Positions 1 to 9,328 of a stretch of 64,000 bases of DNA are shown in pieces. Each line of letters opens with the position of its first letter. Position 1 is the stretch's first letter. A model generated the notes under the pieces. That model saw only the letters and a list, made by a program, of their open reading frames with translations. It made no database searches and had not been told where the DNA came from. Location: NCBI GenBank assembly GCA_001045525.1, contig LDWW01000010.1, positions 62,001-126,000 on the forward strand, read 5' to 3'. Both the position numbers and the translations under genes were made by a program. The stretch comes from Chitinispirillum alkaliphilum. GTDB lineage: Bacteria > Fibrobacterota > Chitinivibrionia > Chitinivibrionales > Chitinispirillaceae.

Positions 1-713
1 TTACCTATATATCGAACGTCTTTGGCCTGTTAAATCCGGTAAAGGAGATCGTTTCAATTGCACACAAGCATAATATCCCGGTTTTTATTGATGGGGCTCA
101 GGCTGTTCCTCATACGCCTATAGATGTAATTGATCTGAATTGTGATTTTTTCGCCTTTTCCGGACATAAACTTTATGCTGAAACCGGGGTTGGCGTGCTT
201 TACGGAAAAGAAGATTGGCTGAACCGGTTGCCTCCTTATCAGACAGGTGGGGGAATGATCGACTCTGTTGATTTGCACACTACGGTTATCTCTGAAATTC
301 CACAAAAGTTTGAAGCCGGTACTCCAAATATCAGTGGGGTATTGAGTCTTGGTGCTGCAATAGAATACATAGAATCTGTTGGGGTTGAGCAGATCTGCAG
401 TTATGAGCAGGAATTGCTTCAGTATATGATACAAAAACTTAAGTCAATTGGTAGTATAAGAATCTTCGGCTCTGTTGAGCAGAGAAATGGAATAGTGTCT
501 TTCAACCTGAAAGACACAAACTCTTACGATGTTGCTTTACTTTTGAATCAGTCTGGCATTGCGGTCCGCTCCGGATCCCATTGTGCACAGCCTTTAATGA
601 AACATTACGGCGTAAGAGGAATGGTGCGTGCCAGTCTGGCCTTTTACAATACAAAAGAGGAAATTGATCGGTTTATACAGTCGATAGCCAGAGCAGAATC
701 AATTCTTTTATGA
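1..713 (+). CDS. sufS: Cysteine desulfurase SufS, C-terminal part (5' end outside window)
   Basis: PLP enzyme that takes sulfur from L-cysteine as an enzyme persulfide and passes it on for Fe-S cluster assembly. The open frame runs in from the left edge (first full codon at position 3) with no start in the window. Visible features are the cofactor-contacting DGAQAVPH, the PLP-lysine segment FSGHKLYA, and the persulfide cysteine in RSGSHCAQPLM near the C-terminus, a group II (SufS/CsdA) arrangement. About 236 residues are present, slightly more than half of a normal protein. sufE follows after 9 bases, which identifies this as SufS with its activating partner rather than IscS. Confidence 0.93.
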   Translation, partial: TYISNVFGLLNPVKEIVSIAHKHNIPVFIDGAQAVPHTPIDVIDLNCDFFAFSGHKLYAETGVGVLYGKEDWLNRLPPYQTGGGMIDSVDLHTTVISEIPQKFEAGTPNISGVLSLGAAIEYIESVGVEQICSYEQELLQYMIQKLKSIGSIRIFGSVEQRNGIVSFNLKDTNSYDVALLLNQSGIAVRSGSHCAQPLMKHYGVRGMVRASLAFYNTKEEIDRFIQSIARAESILL

Positions 714-722
714 GGTAGTTTG

Positions 723-1142
723 ATGACTATAAACGAAAACCAGAACAGGATTATCAAAACGTTTGAATCTTTAAATGATTGGTTTGACCGTTATGAGTAT
801 CTTGTGAAATTGGGTAAGGAGCATGCACCAGAGCATGAAAAAGTAAGAACAGAAGAGAATTTATTGAATGGTTGTCAGTCGGGGGTTTGGATTTATAAAG
901 AGGTCAGGGAAGGGAAAGTTTTTTACAAGGGTGATAGTGATTCTGTTATTATAAGGGGTATACTTGTATTATTAATGGAAATACTCAGCGATAATTATCC
1001 TATTGACATAGTAAATGCTGATCTGTACTTTGTTAAAGAAATTGGGTTAAATAACAGTCTTTCACCTGTAAGAAAGGATGGTATGAGCTCAATAATTAAG
1101 CAGATGAAAACATTGGCCAGAAATTGCATATATCCAAGCTGA
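723..1142 (+). CDS. sufE: SufE family Fe-S assembly sulfur acceptor
   Basis: SufE accepts the persulfide sulfur from SufS and stimulates desulfurase turnover. The 139-residue protein has the family length, and the acceptor cysteine is visible in LNGCQSGVWIY. An in-frame TTG lies one codon earlier at 720, but the ATG at 723 sits behind GAGGTAGTTTG and is preferred. It lies directly downstream of sufS on the same strand, so the two are very likely one transcript. No SufBCD genes are in view. The gene ends tail to tail with the minus-strand SEC-C gene, 3 bases apart. Confidence 0.93.
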   Translation: MTINENQNRIIKTFESLNDWFDRYEYLVKLGKEHAPEHEKVRTEENLLNGCQSGVWIYKEVREGKVFYKGDSDSVIIRGILVLLMEILSDNYPIDIVNADLYFVKEIGLNNSLSPVRKDGMSSIIKQMKTLARNCIYPS

Positions 1143-1145
1143 AAT

Positions 1146-1586
1146 TCATGAAATAAGAGGCAGGCAGCATTTCTTGAATTTTTTGTTGCTTCCACATGGG
1201 CAGAGTGAGTTACGATTGACATCGCTGTATTTTTTTACAAAAGTTTCTCCCTTAAAGGAGCCGTCACTGCGTAAGCGGGATAGAAAGCTATTACTTTGGG
1301 ATTGTATTGAGGATTTCCACTCCCCGGCCTGAGGAAATTTGCCTGTGGTGTTTAGGTATTCACAATACTCTGTAATAAGATATGGAATACTCTTTTTCAC
1401 TTCGGAAGGAACGCTCAGTTTCCCCATAGCCGTCAATGAGTCATGGATATCAGTGCTTGAATTGTTCTCTATTATCCACGACCAGTTAAGAAGTATGGGT
1501 TCTGCGTACTCTTTCACTGAGGGGTCAAGAAATAAGAAGTGTTCAGAGGTGCAGTAATCGGTAACATATTGAGTTAGCTCTGACAT
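1146..1586 (-). CDS. SEC-C motif protein of unknown role
   Basis: A 146-residue protein ending in NSLCPCGSNKKFKKCCL, the CPCGS-x-KKxKxCC zinc-binding SEC-C motif also found at the C-terminus of SecA. The N-terminal 120 residues are helical-looking and I do not recognise a domain there. SEC-C proteins may bind ribosomes or SecB-like partners, but nothing here fixes the role. A TTG three codons upstream (1595) follows AAGGATTTT and could also be the start. The gene stands alone and converges on sufE. Confidence 0.75.
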   Translation of the reverse strand: MSELTQYVTDYCTSEHFLFLDPSVKEYAEPILLNWSWIIENNSSTDIHDSLTAMGKLSVPSEVKKSIPYLITEYCEYLNTTGKFPQAGEWKSSIQSQSNSFLSRLRSDGSFKGETFVKKYSDVNRNSLCPCGSNKKFKKCCLPLIS

Positions 1587-1657
1587 ATGATGCAAAAAAT
1601 CCTTAAGGGAAGTCTGAACAATATATAACTGAAACAGACTTCCGGGTTAGGGGCAAT

Positions 1658-2215
1658 TTACAATTTTTTATCAAAAGAGCGTTCATAAAGAGCAAGAATC
1701 GCTTTTTGACTTCCTTCGGACAGATTGCGGGATCCGGTACCACAGAATGCCTGTCTTGATATAACCGGTTCATCTTCTCTCCACTCAGCCTGCATCCATG
1801 TGAACCATTTGTTTACGGTTTTATCAAAAACATGGACATCGCGATTGAAGAATTTCCCAAGCTCAACCGCCCACCCGGTTCCGCCTTTAACGGTATTGTC
1901 GGCCTGAATTTCACCGATTGCGAAAATCTGTTCACTTTTGTGCACCATGTGGAAAATCGACTGTAAAACACTTTTGATTTTTTCCGAGTTGCTGTATTTT
2001 CTATGCATGTGCATTGATACAATTTCCATACTTATATCACCACGGCAAAGATCTTTTTCGCTGAGCATAACAACATTTTTCTCTCGTTTGATATAATGCC
2101 CGTCAAAGGAAAAGGTGACTTCCTGTACCCCCCATTTTTCAGCACATTCACCAAAAAAGGATTCGGCTCCTACATGGCCACCGCTGTATAAAGTATAATC
2201 TGTTGGTTTTGCCAT
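1658..2215 (-). CDS. SLOG-superfamily (YpsA/LOG-like) Rossmann protein
   Basis: A 185-residue protein. The N-terminal YSGGHVGAESFFGECAEKWG resembles the nucleotide-binding SGG..GAD segment of YpsA/DprA/LOG-like proteins. A second glycine-rich strand turn, KGGTGWAVELGKFF followed by HVFD, matches the second SLOG half. SLOG proteins bind nucleotides or nucleotide-derived ligands; the substrate is unknown. The start is well supported: AAAGGAG lies 7 bases before the ATG. The gene is monocistronic as far as can be seen. The family call rests on motif recognition only. Confidence 0.6.
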   Translation of the reverse strand: MAKPTDYTLYSGGHVGAESFFGECAEKWGVQEVTFSFDGHYIKREKNVVMLSEKDLCRGDISMEIVSMHMHRKYSNSEKIKSVLQSIFHMVHKSEQIFAIGEIQADNTVKGGTGWAVELGKFFNRDVHVFDKTVNKWFTWMQAEWREDEPVISRQAFCGTGSRNLSEGSQKAILALYERSFDKKL

Positions 2216-2535
2216 TCGAAACTCCTTTCAGAAAACTTGTATGAGTTAAGTCACCTGCAGAAAAAAGCAGTTCACTTATCTGGCTGTATGTAATTACGTG
2301 AGTTTTGGTAAAAATAACATCTTAAAGGACAAAATAGCTAAAAAAATTAAAAAGAGAGCCAGTATTTAGTTCTGGTGGTTATGATATTGCTTATGTCCGG
2401 GATTATAATCTCTTGCAATACCTTTCCTGCATGTCCGCAACTCATTTACAACCAGCTGACCGGGGCTTGATTGGCGATACGAAAAGGTCTGCATTGAAAG
2501 ATACTTTCTTAAAATCTGATGTTAATATTAAGATA
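2216..2535. other. Intergenic region without a recognised gene
   Basis: About 320 bases between two minus-strand genes. It must hold the promoter of the SLOG-like gene, but I could not pick a convincing box pair. The long plus-strand frame that enters from here is antisense to the GH130 gene and shows no family features. Confidence 0.5.
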
Positions 2536-3471
2536 TTAAATGGGGGATCTGTTGTTGTTCAGACATATTTCTACCAGATCAGAAATGTTTGCCGTTCCTG
2601 CGCACATAACGGTATCGGCTCCACCCCAGTATATTTTAACTTCTCCGTTTTCTTCCTCAACAGCTCCGCAGCAAAACACGACATTGTGCACATAACCGGT
2701 TATTTCCCATGGATCTTCAGGTTGAAGGATCCACTCGTCTGCTACACCAAGAATGACAGAAGGATCCTGCAGGTCATGCAGGGCAGCTCCGAGTCGATAC
2801 ACCGCTCCGTCCATGGTGTGGAAAACACCGTGGAAGATATTGAGCCACCCTTTTTCCGTTTTTATAGGTGTTGCTCCCGGACCCACTTTCATCTCATCCC
2901 AGTGATAAGTCATGGGTTTTATTACCACTTTGGAATCCCCCCAGTGGATAAGGTCGGGTGAATATGATATCCAGATTGACCAGGGTGAGATTTCTGAGTG
3001 CGGCCGGTCGAGGCGGACATAGCGGTTGTCGATTTTTTGAGGAAAGAGCACTACGTTGCGGTAATCGGCCTGAGTTATTAAAGATATGCGTTGAAGGGAA
3101 GAGAAATCGGAAGTTTTGGCCAGAACTATTCTCACTCCATGCCTGGAGTAGGCGCTATAGGTAATGTAGTGTTCATTTTCTATGGTGCAGATCCGTGGAT
3201 CTTCAACCCCGTACTCCTCATAGGCGGAGAAGGTTGGATCGGATGCTGGAGTAATAAAGGGTTGAGGTGATACTTCAAATGAGAATCCATCCTCACTTTT
3301 GGCCATTCCGATTATTGAACGGCCGTTTTGAAGATGTGATCTGAAAAGCATCACATAGCTGTTTTCATGTTTTACCACACCAGCGTTGTGTACCGTGTGA
3401 ACAGGGTAGGGGATATCTTTTTTTGTGAGTATGGGGTTATTCCCGTATCGTAGTACAATTGGGTTTTTCAT
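2536..3471 (-). CDS. GH130-family glycoside phosphorylase/hydrolase
   Basis: A 311-residue five-bladed beta-propeller enzyme of glycoside hydrolase family 130. Members phosphorolyse or hydrolyse beta-mannosidic links such as mannosyl-glucose or mannobiose. Visible family features are VHNAGVVK near the N-terminus, GVEDPRI (the propeller segment carrying the general-acid Asp), RPH and the WIS-SPDLIHWG blade, KVGPGATPI, and IYWGGADTVMCAGTA at the C-terminus. The exact substrate cannot be read from sequence. No sugar transporter or mannose gene lies beside it. No good ribosome binding site precedes the ATG, so the start is less certain than the family. Confidence 0.88.
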   Translation of the reverse strand: MKNPIVLRYGNNPILTKKDIPYPVHTVHNAGVVKHENSYVMLFRSHLQNGRSIIGMAKSEDGFSFEVSPQPFITPASDPTFSAYEEYGVEDPRICTIENEHYITYSAYSRHGVRIVLAKTSDFSSLQRISLITQADYRNVVLFPQKIDNRYVRLDRPHSEISPWSIWISYSPDLIHWGDSKVVIKPMTYHWDEMKVGPGATPIKTEKGWLNIFHGVFHTMDGAVYRLGAALHDLQDPSVILGVADEWILQPEDPWEITGYVHNVVFCCGAVEEENGEVKIYWGGADTVMCAGTANISDLVEICLNNNRSPI

Positions 3472-3635
3472 AAATTTTTTGTATTTGTAGGAGGTTAATT
3501 ATTTTTGCCCTCACTCGAAGAGGTGCAAGGATTATCGAGCAACTATTACAGGCCGGATAACGAAGCTGGTTTTGCAGGTAAGCTGTTTGGGTTAACACAT
3601 AGTACCACTTCGCCATCCGGGGTTGTCTGCTATAC

Positions 3636-4271
3636 TTATTGCAGGTCAATATTGTACTGTGCAAATTCCCAGTTGATCATGTTGTTTACGATTGCATTGA
3701 CATGGTCGTTTCGCCTGTTCTGGTAGTCAAGATAGTAGGCATGTTCCCACACATCGATGGCAAGAATTGGTTTAAGATTCTGTGCGATTGGGTTCTCTGC
3801 ATTGGGGGTTTTCATAACTCTCAATTTTTGACCATCCTGAACGAGCCATGCATATCCGCTTCCAAACTGATCAATAGCAGCCGATACAAACTCATTTTTG
3901 AACTGCTCATAACTGCCAAAGGATGACTCTATCATCTTCATAGTGTTTCCCTGGGGATCTTTCATCCCTCTGGGATCAAAGCAGTTCCAGTAAAACCAGT
4001 GATTCCATACCTGTGCGGCATTATTGAACAGCTTTGAGAATTCCTGATTGCCAAAGGTGGCTTTGATTATCCCCTCAAGGTCGGCATTTTCAAATTGGGA
4101 TCCTTTTATCAGCTGATTGGCAGTATTGACATATTTCTGGTGATGTTTTTCATGGTGAAAGGAGAGGGTTTTTTCTGAAATATGGGGCTCCAGCGCTTCT
4201 TTTGAGAATGGAAGGGGTGGAAGCTTAAAGGGGGCTTTTGACTTGATATCGTTTAATCCTACTGGCTCCAT
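3636..4271 (-). CDS. sodB: Superoxide dismutase, iron type
   Basis: Converts superoxide to hydrogen peroxide and oxygen. The 211 residues cover both Fe/Mn-SOD domains. Metal ligands are visible as the His in LSFHHEKHH, the His in NNAAQVWNHWFYWN, and Asp and His in DVWEHAYYLDYQ. The Gln in AAQVWNH, supplied by the N-terminal half near the second ligand, is typical of Fe-type rather than Mn-type enzymes. Compared with E. coli SodB there is a 12-residue N-terminal extension without a signal peptide, so it is predicted to be cytoplasmic. The start follows AAGGAGG with 6-base spacing. Confidence 0.95.
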   Translation of the reverse strand: MEPVGLNDIKSKAPFKLPPLPFSKEALEPHISEKTLSFHHEKHHQKYVNTANQLIKGSQFENADLEGIIKATFGNQEFSKLFNNAAQVWNHWFYWNCFDPRGMKDPQGNTMKMIESSFGSYEQFKNEFVSAAIDQFGSGYAWLVQDGQKLRVMKTPNAENPIAQNLKPILAIDVWEHAYYLDYQNRRNDHVNAIVNNMINWEFAQYNIDLQ

Positions 4272-4443
4272 CTACATCCTCCTTGTGGGTGTATAGTGGG
4301 AAAAGTTTGTGGAATCACAGAATTATGCTGCAAAAAACATACCGCTTAAAAACTGCGGTAAATAAAGCGGATGATGTACTATGGATCAGGTTTAACAGCG
4401 CAAAAAAAAATGGAGAGTTGATTTGTTAGATATGCCCTTGCTG

Positions 4444-5238
4444 TCAGGAAAAGAAAAGCATTGAGATTGTCAGGTTTGCAACAAGGATGAAAAGGCTGGA
4501 CGAGACTACTGCATTTCGGGTGGCTTTACCAACATACTGAGCTCCTCCAGAGACATTCATACCGTACAGACATCCTACAAAAACATTTATGGTGGTAAAA
4601 ATTATCACTTTAACCATGCCAGTGACAATGTCCATGTGGGAAAAACCATATCTCATACCGTTGTAAAAGGTCAGCGGTGTAAGACCGTATATAAAGGTGG
4701 AGAGCATTTGTGCAGAAATTATTGCCAAAAGGGAGCTGAACACAAAGAAAACAGGGGACATGAGGACGCTTGCAATTATTCGTGGCTGTATTATGTACTC
4801 AAAGGGATTTAATGAGAGGCATACCATTGCATCAAGCTGCTCGGTGATTTTCATTGTGCCGATTTGTGCTGTTATTCTTGCTGCCAGTCTGGCTGAGAGA
4901 ATCAGGCCTACAATTGCCGGACCTATCTCTATGAATATTGTAGTTCCGACCATTCTGCCCATGAGAATCGGAGCAGCATGAAGATTATTTGTTACTTCAA
5001 GATAGGTCAGTATAGAAATGAAGCCTGAAAAAATGCTTACAAAAAGGATTAAAGGAAAGGAGCACACACCAAGTTCATACATCTGCCTGACGGTGAGATC
5101 GAAATGAAACTTGCAGGAAAAAGTCTTTGTCAGGAAAATAAAACTTTTTCCGATACTTTGGAGGGATTCACGAACCGATGCTCCCGTCTGAATGGCTAAT
5201 CTATCTAAAGTATTCAAATGAAAATCCTGTAAACGCAC
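4444..5238 (-). CDS. mlaE: MlaE/YrbE-type ABC transporter permease
   Basis: Integral membrane permease of the Mla/Mce-type systems that move phospholipids between the outer and inner membranes. The 264 residues show 5-6 hydrophobic segments and the MlaE family core (FSGFISILTY, GPAIVGLILSARLAARITAQIGTMKITEQLDAM, LYGMNVSGGAQYVGKATRNAVV). The listed start is GTG; an in-frame TTG seven codons later (5217) lies behind AGGA and is an alternative. The partner ATPase (MlaF) and MCE protein (MlaD) are not adjacent, so the gene is an orphan within this window. Confidence 0.88.
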   Translation of the reverse strand: MRLQDFHLNTLDRLAIQTGASVRESLQSIGKSFIFLTKTFSCKFHFDLTVRQMYELGVCSFPLILFVSIFSGFISILTYLEVTNNLHAAPILMGRMVGTTIFIEIGPAIVGLILSARLAARITAQIGTMKITEQLDAMVCLSLNPFEYIIQPRIIASVLMSPVFFVFSSLLAIISAQMLSTFIYGLTPLTFYNGMRYGFSHMDIVTGMVKVIIFTTINVFVGCLYGMNVSGGAQYVGKATRNAVVSSSLFILVANLTISMLFFS

Positions 5239-5317
5239 GTTTTGATCTGTTTAACGTGTTGTAGTAACCCACATTAAAAATAGTTTCAGTTAATAGCAGT
5301 ATGTTGGTAATATCCCT

Positions 5318-6340
5318 CTACTCTGAAATCATCTGTGTTTTTTTGCTTTCTTCAGAAGTGTTCTGAGCGAGTATATATGCCATGAAGTACTCCTCAAATG
5401 TTCTTCGCGGACCGTTGCTTTTAGCGTGCCATCTTGAAATCGCCCTTTTTCTTCTGTGATTAAAAAAGCGATACAGCTCCAGGGGATCGTCATTTTTTAT
5501 GCTGAGGTAAATCGATTCCTTACCGAGGATACTGGCAACCTCCTCCCTTTTTACACATCCCTTCGAGGAGTTTGAAAGTGCCTTTTTCACAATGCCCAGT
5601 TCCTCAAAAGACAATCCAAACAGAAATTCTTCCAATGCAGAGGCTTCGTTTGGATAAGTTGATGCGTGAAGAACGTAGTTGCGACAGATCTCATCTGCGT
5701 TCTTATAGAGAGAGATATACTCGTGTGTTCCAAGCAGAGTACCAAACACCGGCATCGACTCTCTTCTTATCAGCCACATCTTTCGAAGCTCCGGAAATGA
5801 ATTGCTGACCTGAGTATCTCTGCTTTCCCATATCTCAGCAAGTTTCTTTGCCGCCTTTTCTTTCAATTCGGTCCGAATCGGCTCCCCTAACAGTTCAAGC
5901 AGTACATCTTCGGTCATTATTGAGAGCATACGGTTCATTATAAACCCGAAAATCTCCTCCTGTAATGAACAATCATCAGATACCGCTTCCGCAAGGCGAT
6001 TTACCAGATACAAGAGATTAATTTTTCCTATTTCGATGCTTTTCCCTAATACCGCCTTTGTGGGCATCACAAAAACATCTTCATCACGATATTTCTCACT
6101 CAACACTTTTACCAGTGTTTCAACGGTTCTTTTTACATCACCTAAATGGTTGGATTTTAGAATTGAAGGGTAAAGAGATAGTGCTTCTGCCTGATATTTG
6201 ACAGCAGTGAGGTTTTTATGTAACTGAGCATGTTCTGTTTCCTTGCCAGAATTGATCAGTTGTTTAGAAACTGAATCTATGACACTCTTTTCTTCAGAAC
6301 TCCAGATATCAGCTTTTTCCATATTCATTCCTGTTTTCAC
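5318..6340 (-). CDS. Conserved-looking protein of unknown function
   Basis: About 335-340 residues, highly charged and helical, with no signal peptide, membrane segment or motif I recognise. The C-terminal third is basic (FFNHRRKRAISRWHAKSNGPRRTFEEY), which could suit nucleic acid or ribosome contact, but that is a guess. The first possible codon is GTG at 6340; ATG at 6322, behind AGGA with 6-base spacing, is the more likely start. The gene diverges from polA and has a plausible promoter. Confidence 0.6.
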   Translation of the reverse strand: MKTGMNMEKADIWSSEEKSVIDSVSKQLINSGKETEHAQLHKNLTAVKYQAEALSLYPSILKSNHLGDVKRTVETLVKVLSEKYRDEDVFVMPTKAVLGKSIEIGKINLLYLVNRLAEAVSDDCSLQEEIFGFIMNRMLSIMTEDVLLELLGEPIRTELKEKAAKKLAEIWESRDTQVSNSFPELRKMWLIRRESMPVFGTLLGTHEYISLYKNADEICRNYVLHASTYPNEASALEEFLFGLSFEELGIVKKALSNSSKGCVKREEVASILGKESIYLSIKNDDPLELYRFFNHRRKRAISRWHAKSNGPRRTFEEYFMAYILAQNTSEESKKTQMISE

Positions 6341-6413
6341 CGAAAACCCGCATTTAATCGTTAAAGCAGGTGTGAGCCTGTCTGTTTTCGGTTTTGATAA
6401 AGTTCTATATTAT

Positions 6414-6442
6414 ATAATACAATATATCCTGGTAACTGGCAA
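6414..6442 (-). promoter_or_regulatory. Sigma-70-like promoter for the unknown gene at 5318-6340
   Basis: On the minus strand TTGCCA (6442-6437) and TATTAT (6419-6414) are separated by 17 bases, in an AT-rich stretch about 90 bases upstream of the likely start codon. Identified by eye from consensus match only. Confidence 0.4.
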
Positions 6443-6626
6443 GTTTTCAACTTTTCTCGTAATCGATTGGCAGTAAAAAAAATAGTCGGATTTTGATTAA
6501 ATTGAAGATAAAGGAAAATTGAGCGCTGAGAAAAACGTATTTTATAGATCCGGTTGATAATCCTTCAATTTATTTCCAATACCCAGCAGCTGTTATTTGT
6601 TGCCATCGGGTAGATGAGTTTGATTA

Positions 6627-9302
6627 ATGAGTGAAAAATGTCTTTACCTTATTGATGGGCATGCGCTGATATATCGTGCATATTATGCTCTGATCAGAAA
6701 TCCTCTTACAAATTCCAGGGGACAGCCCACCGGGGCACTTTTCGGCTTCGCCAACTACCTGCTCCGTTTAATCGAAACATACACCTGCCCCTACATGGCT
6801 GTGGTTATGGACAGCAGCAAACCCACCTTTCGTCACGAGGCCTATGAGCTTTACAAAGCCAATAGATCCGAGATGCCCGATGACTTAAAAACCCAGATGC
6901 CCATGATACTGGAGCTGATTGAAGCCTTTAATTTACCCGTTGTAAAACAGGACGGGCTTGAGGCTGATGACCTGATTGCGGTGCTTACCAATAAAGCCAC
7001 AGCTCTGGGCTTTGAAGTGTTTCTTGTGACAAAAGATAAGGATCTGATGCAGCTTGTTGGACCTGATGTAAAGATGCTTGCGCCTGAAGGAACCGGGATT
7101 TTCCAGGTATTCGGACCCCAGGAAGTGGAAAATAAGCTGGGAGTCAAACCCCATCAGATTGTTGATTACCTTGCTCTCATCGGAGACTCATCAGACAATA
7201 TCCCCGGTGTGCCGGGAATAGGTCCTAAAAACGCTGTGAAAATTCTGGAAAAGGCCGGCTCCGTGGAAAAATTGCTAGAGAGCCCCGATATACTTGAATC
7301 TCCCAGGCTTACAGGTAAAATTGAGGAGCACAGGGAACGGTTAACAATTTCAAAAATGCTTGCAACGCTGAAAACTGATATCGAAGCCGGGTTTGAACTT
7401 GAACAGCTGAAGCGTAAAGATGTAAACAGAGAAAAATGTATTGCACTGTTCAAAGAGCTTGAGTTTACATCGTTAATAAAAAATCCGGTATTTGGAGGTG
7501 CTGCCAAACTAAAGCCAACTGTCACAGTGGTAAGCTCGGTCGAACAGTTAAAAAAAATAAAATCAGAAATCAGAAAGAAAGCCTTTGTTTCAATAGACAC
7601 TCAGACAACCTCACTTCTTCCAAGAGCAGCTCAGCTTGCAGGTATCAGTCTGGCAGTTGAAGAAGAAAATGGGATCTATATACCCCTGGGTCATAAGAGC
7701 GGTTCTAATCTTGACATCCAGTCAGTTTTGGATGAACTGCGGGATATTATTGAAGATCGAGAAATTTTAAAGATCGGACAGAATCTCAAATACGAAATGC
7801 AGGTGTTTAGAAATTACGGTATCCACATGAGAGGGGCTGGTTTTGACACCATGATCGCAGCTTACCTTATCGATCCAGGAAAACGGCAGTATGATCTTGA
7901 TCTGCTTGTACCTGAGTGGCTTGAACTCGAGGTTACCCCATTTGTGAGTATTGTTGGTAAAGATAAAAGTCGGACTGTTGCCGATGTGGAGATTGACAAA
8001 GTCGCACAGTATGCGGCAGAGATTGTTTGTCTGCCTCTGCTGCTCAGAGAAAAACTCAAACCGCTCCTGATAGAAAGGAACTGCCTTGGGTTGTTTGAAG
8101 ACATAGAGCTTCCCCTGATCCAGGTACTTGCAGATGTCGAGTGGCAGGGGATTAAAATTGACACAGAGCTTCTCTCATCCTTATCCAAACAGTTTTCAGA
8201 AGAGATAGAGACAATTTCAGGTGAGATTTTTTCACTTGCCGGGGAGGAGTTCAATCTCAATTCACCAAAACAGATTGCTGATTTGTTTTTCGGCAAGATG
8301 GGTTTGCCCGGAGGTAAAAAAACAAAGAGCGGTGCATTTTCCACAAACGTGGAAGTGCTGGAGAAACTGTCTGAGAGATATTCTATAGTTCAGAAGTTGC
8401 TTGATTACAGAGAGAAAAAGAAACTTCTGTCAACATACATAGATTCCCTGCCTGCGCAGATCTATCCTCAGAGCAGTCGCGTACACACCTCATTCAATCA
8501 GGCGGTAACTGCCACCGGCAGACTCTCAAGTACCAATCCCAATCTGCAGAACATTCCTATCCGTACCGAGAATGGCAGAAAGATAAGAGATGCCTTTGTT
8601 GCCGAGCAGGGAAAGCTCCTTGTGGCAGCAGATTACTCACAAATTGAGTTGCGCATTCTTGCCCATCTTTCAGATGACACTTTTCTTGTGGAAGCATTTA
8701 AAAATGATCAGGATATCCACACTCAGACAGCTGCCGCAATTTACAGCGTTCATCCTGAACTTGTGACTTCACAAATGAGGAGAGTTGCAAAGACCATCAA
8801 CTTTGGATTGATGTATGGGATGGGGCCTGTAAATCTCTCAAAACAACTGAAGATCTCTTTTGGTGAGGCCAGGAAGTTTATCGAAACGTATTTTCATCAG
8901 TTCCCTGCTATTCGGAATTATATGGATACAGCAATAGAAAATGCACGCTTGACAGGTTATACCGAAACACTTTTGGGCAGAAGGAGGTATCTTCCCGAGA
9001 TCAGTGCATCCAACCGCAATGTGAGGGAGGCTGCAGAACGTACCGCGATTAATACTCCTGTTCAGGGTACCGCGGCCGATATAATAAAAATTGCAATGAT
9101 AAGGATAGCTGAGAATATTTGTCAGTGGCCCGGCGCACACATGCTGCTTCAGGTACATGATGAACTGATTTTTGAGATACCTGAAAACAGAGCCAGAGAA
9201 TTTGCGCTCTGGATATCAGAAGTTATGGCCAATGCATTCACACTTAAAGTTCCTCTAAAAGTTGATACCGGTACAGGTAAACACTGGGGAGATGCTCATT
9301 AA
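6627..9302 (+). CDS. polA: DNA polymerase I, proofreading site apparently degenerate
   Basis: An 891-residue repair and Okazaki-fragment polymerase with three regions: a 5' nuclease (about 1-290, YLIDGHALIYRAYYA, EADDLIA, GDSSDNIPGVPGIGPK), a 3'-5' exonuclease-like domain (about 310-500) and a polymerase domain (about 540-891, DYSQIELRILAHLS, RRVAKTINFGLMYGMG, LQVHDELIFEIP). The exonuclease domain keeps only the first carboxylate. Where E. coli has D355/E357, D424 and Y497/D501, this protein shows DTQ, NLKYE and YAAEI. It therefore probably polymerises without proofreading. No strong ribosome binding site precedes the ATG. A THUMP methyltransferase follows 26 bases downstream and may be co-transcribed. 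Confidence 0.96.
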   Translation: MSEKCLYLIDGHALIYRAYYALIRNPLTNSRGQPTGALFGFANYLLRLIETYTCPYMAVVMDSSKPTFRHEAYELYKANRSEMPDDLKTQMPMILELIEAFNLPVVKQDGLEADDLIAVLTNKATALGFEVFLVTKDKDLMQLVGPDVKMLAPEGTGIFQVFGPQEVENKLGVKPHQIVDYLALIGDSSDNIPGVPGIGPKNAVKILEKAGSVEKLLESPDILESPRLTGKIEEHRERLTISKMLATLKTDIEAGFELEQLKRKDVNREKCIALFKELEFTSLIKNPVFGGAAKLKPTVTVVSSVEQLKKIKSEIRKKAFVSIDTQTTSLLPRAAQLAGISLAVEEENGIYIPLGHKSGSNLDIQSVLDELRDIIEDREILKIGQNLKYEMQVFRNYGIHMRGAGFDTMIAAYLIDPGKRQYDLDLLVPEWLELEVTPFVSIVGKDKSRTVADVEIDKVAQYAAEIVCLPLLLREKLKPLLIERNCLGLFEDIELPLIQVLADVEWQGIKIDTELLSSLSKQFSEEIETISGEIFSLAGEEFNLNSPKQIADLFFGKMGLPGGKKTKSGAFSTNVEVLEKLSERYSIVQKLLDYREKKKLLSTYIDSLPAQIYPQSSRVHTSFNQAVTATGRLSSTNPNLQNIPIRTENGRKIRDAFVAEQGKLLVAADYSQIELRILAHLSDDTFLVEAFKNDQDIHTQTAAAIYSVHPELVTSQMRRVAKTINFGLMYGMGPVNLSKQLKISFGEARKFIETYFHQFPAIRNYMDTAIENARLTGYTETLLGRRRYLPEISASNRNVREAAERTAINTPVQGTAADIIKIAMIRIAENICQWPGAHMLLQVHDELIFEIPENRAREFALWISEVMANAFTLKVPLKVDTGTGKHWGDAH

Positions 9303-9328
9303 AGTCCGGAATTTTTATCACCTTAACA

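Noticed and set aside
2413-2961. Long plus-strand frame of 182 codons
   Set aside because: It is mostly antisense to the GH130 gene, which has clear family motifs; the plus frame has none.
3505-3726. 73-codon plus-strand frame starting at TTG behind AGGAGG-like sequence
   Set aside because: It runs antisense into sodB, has no domain, and the spacing to the AGGAGG is too long; probably chance.
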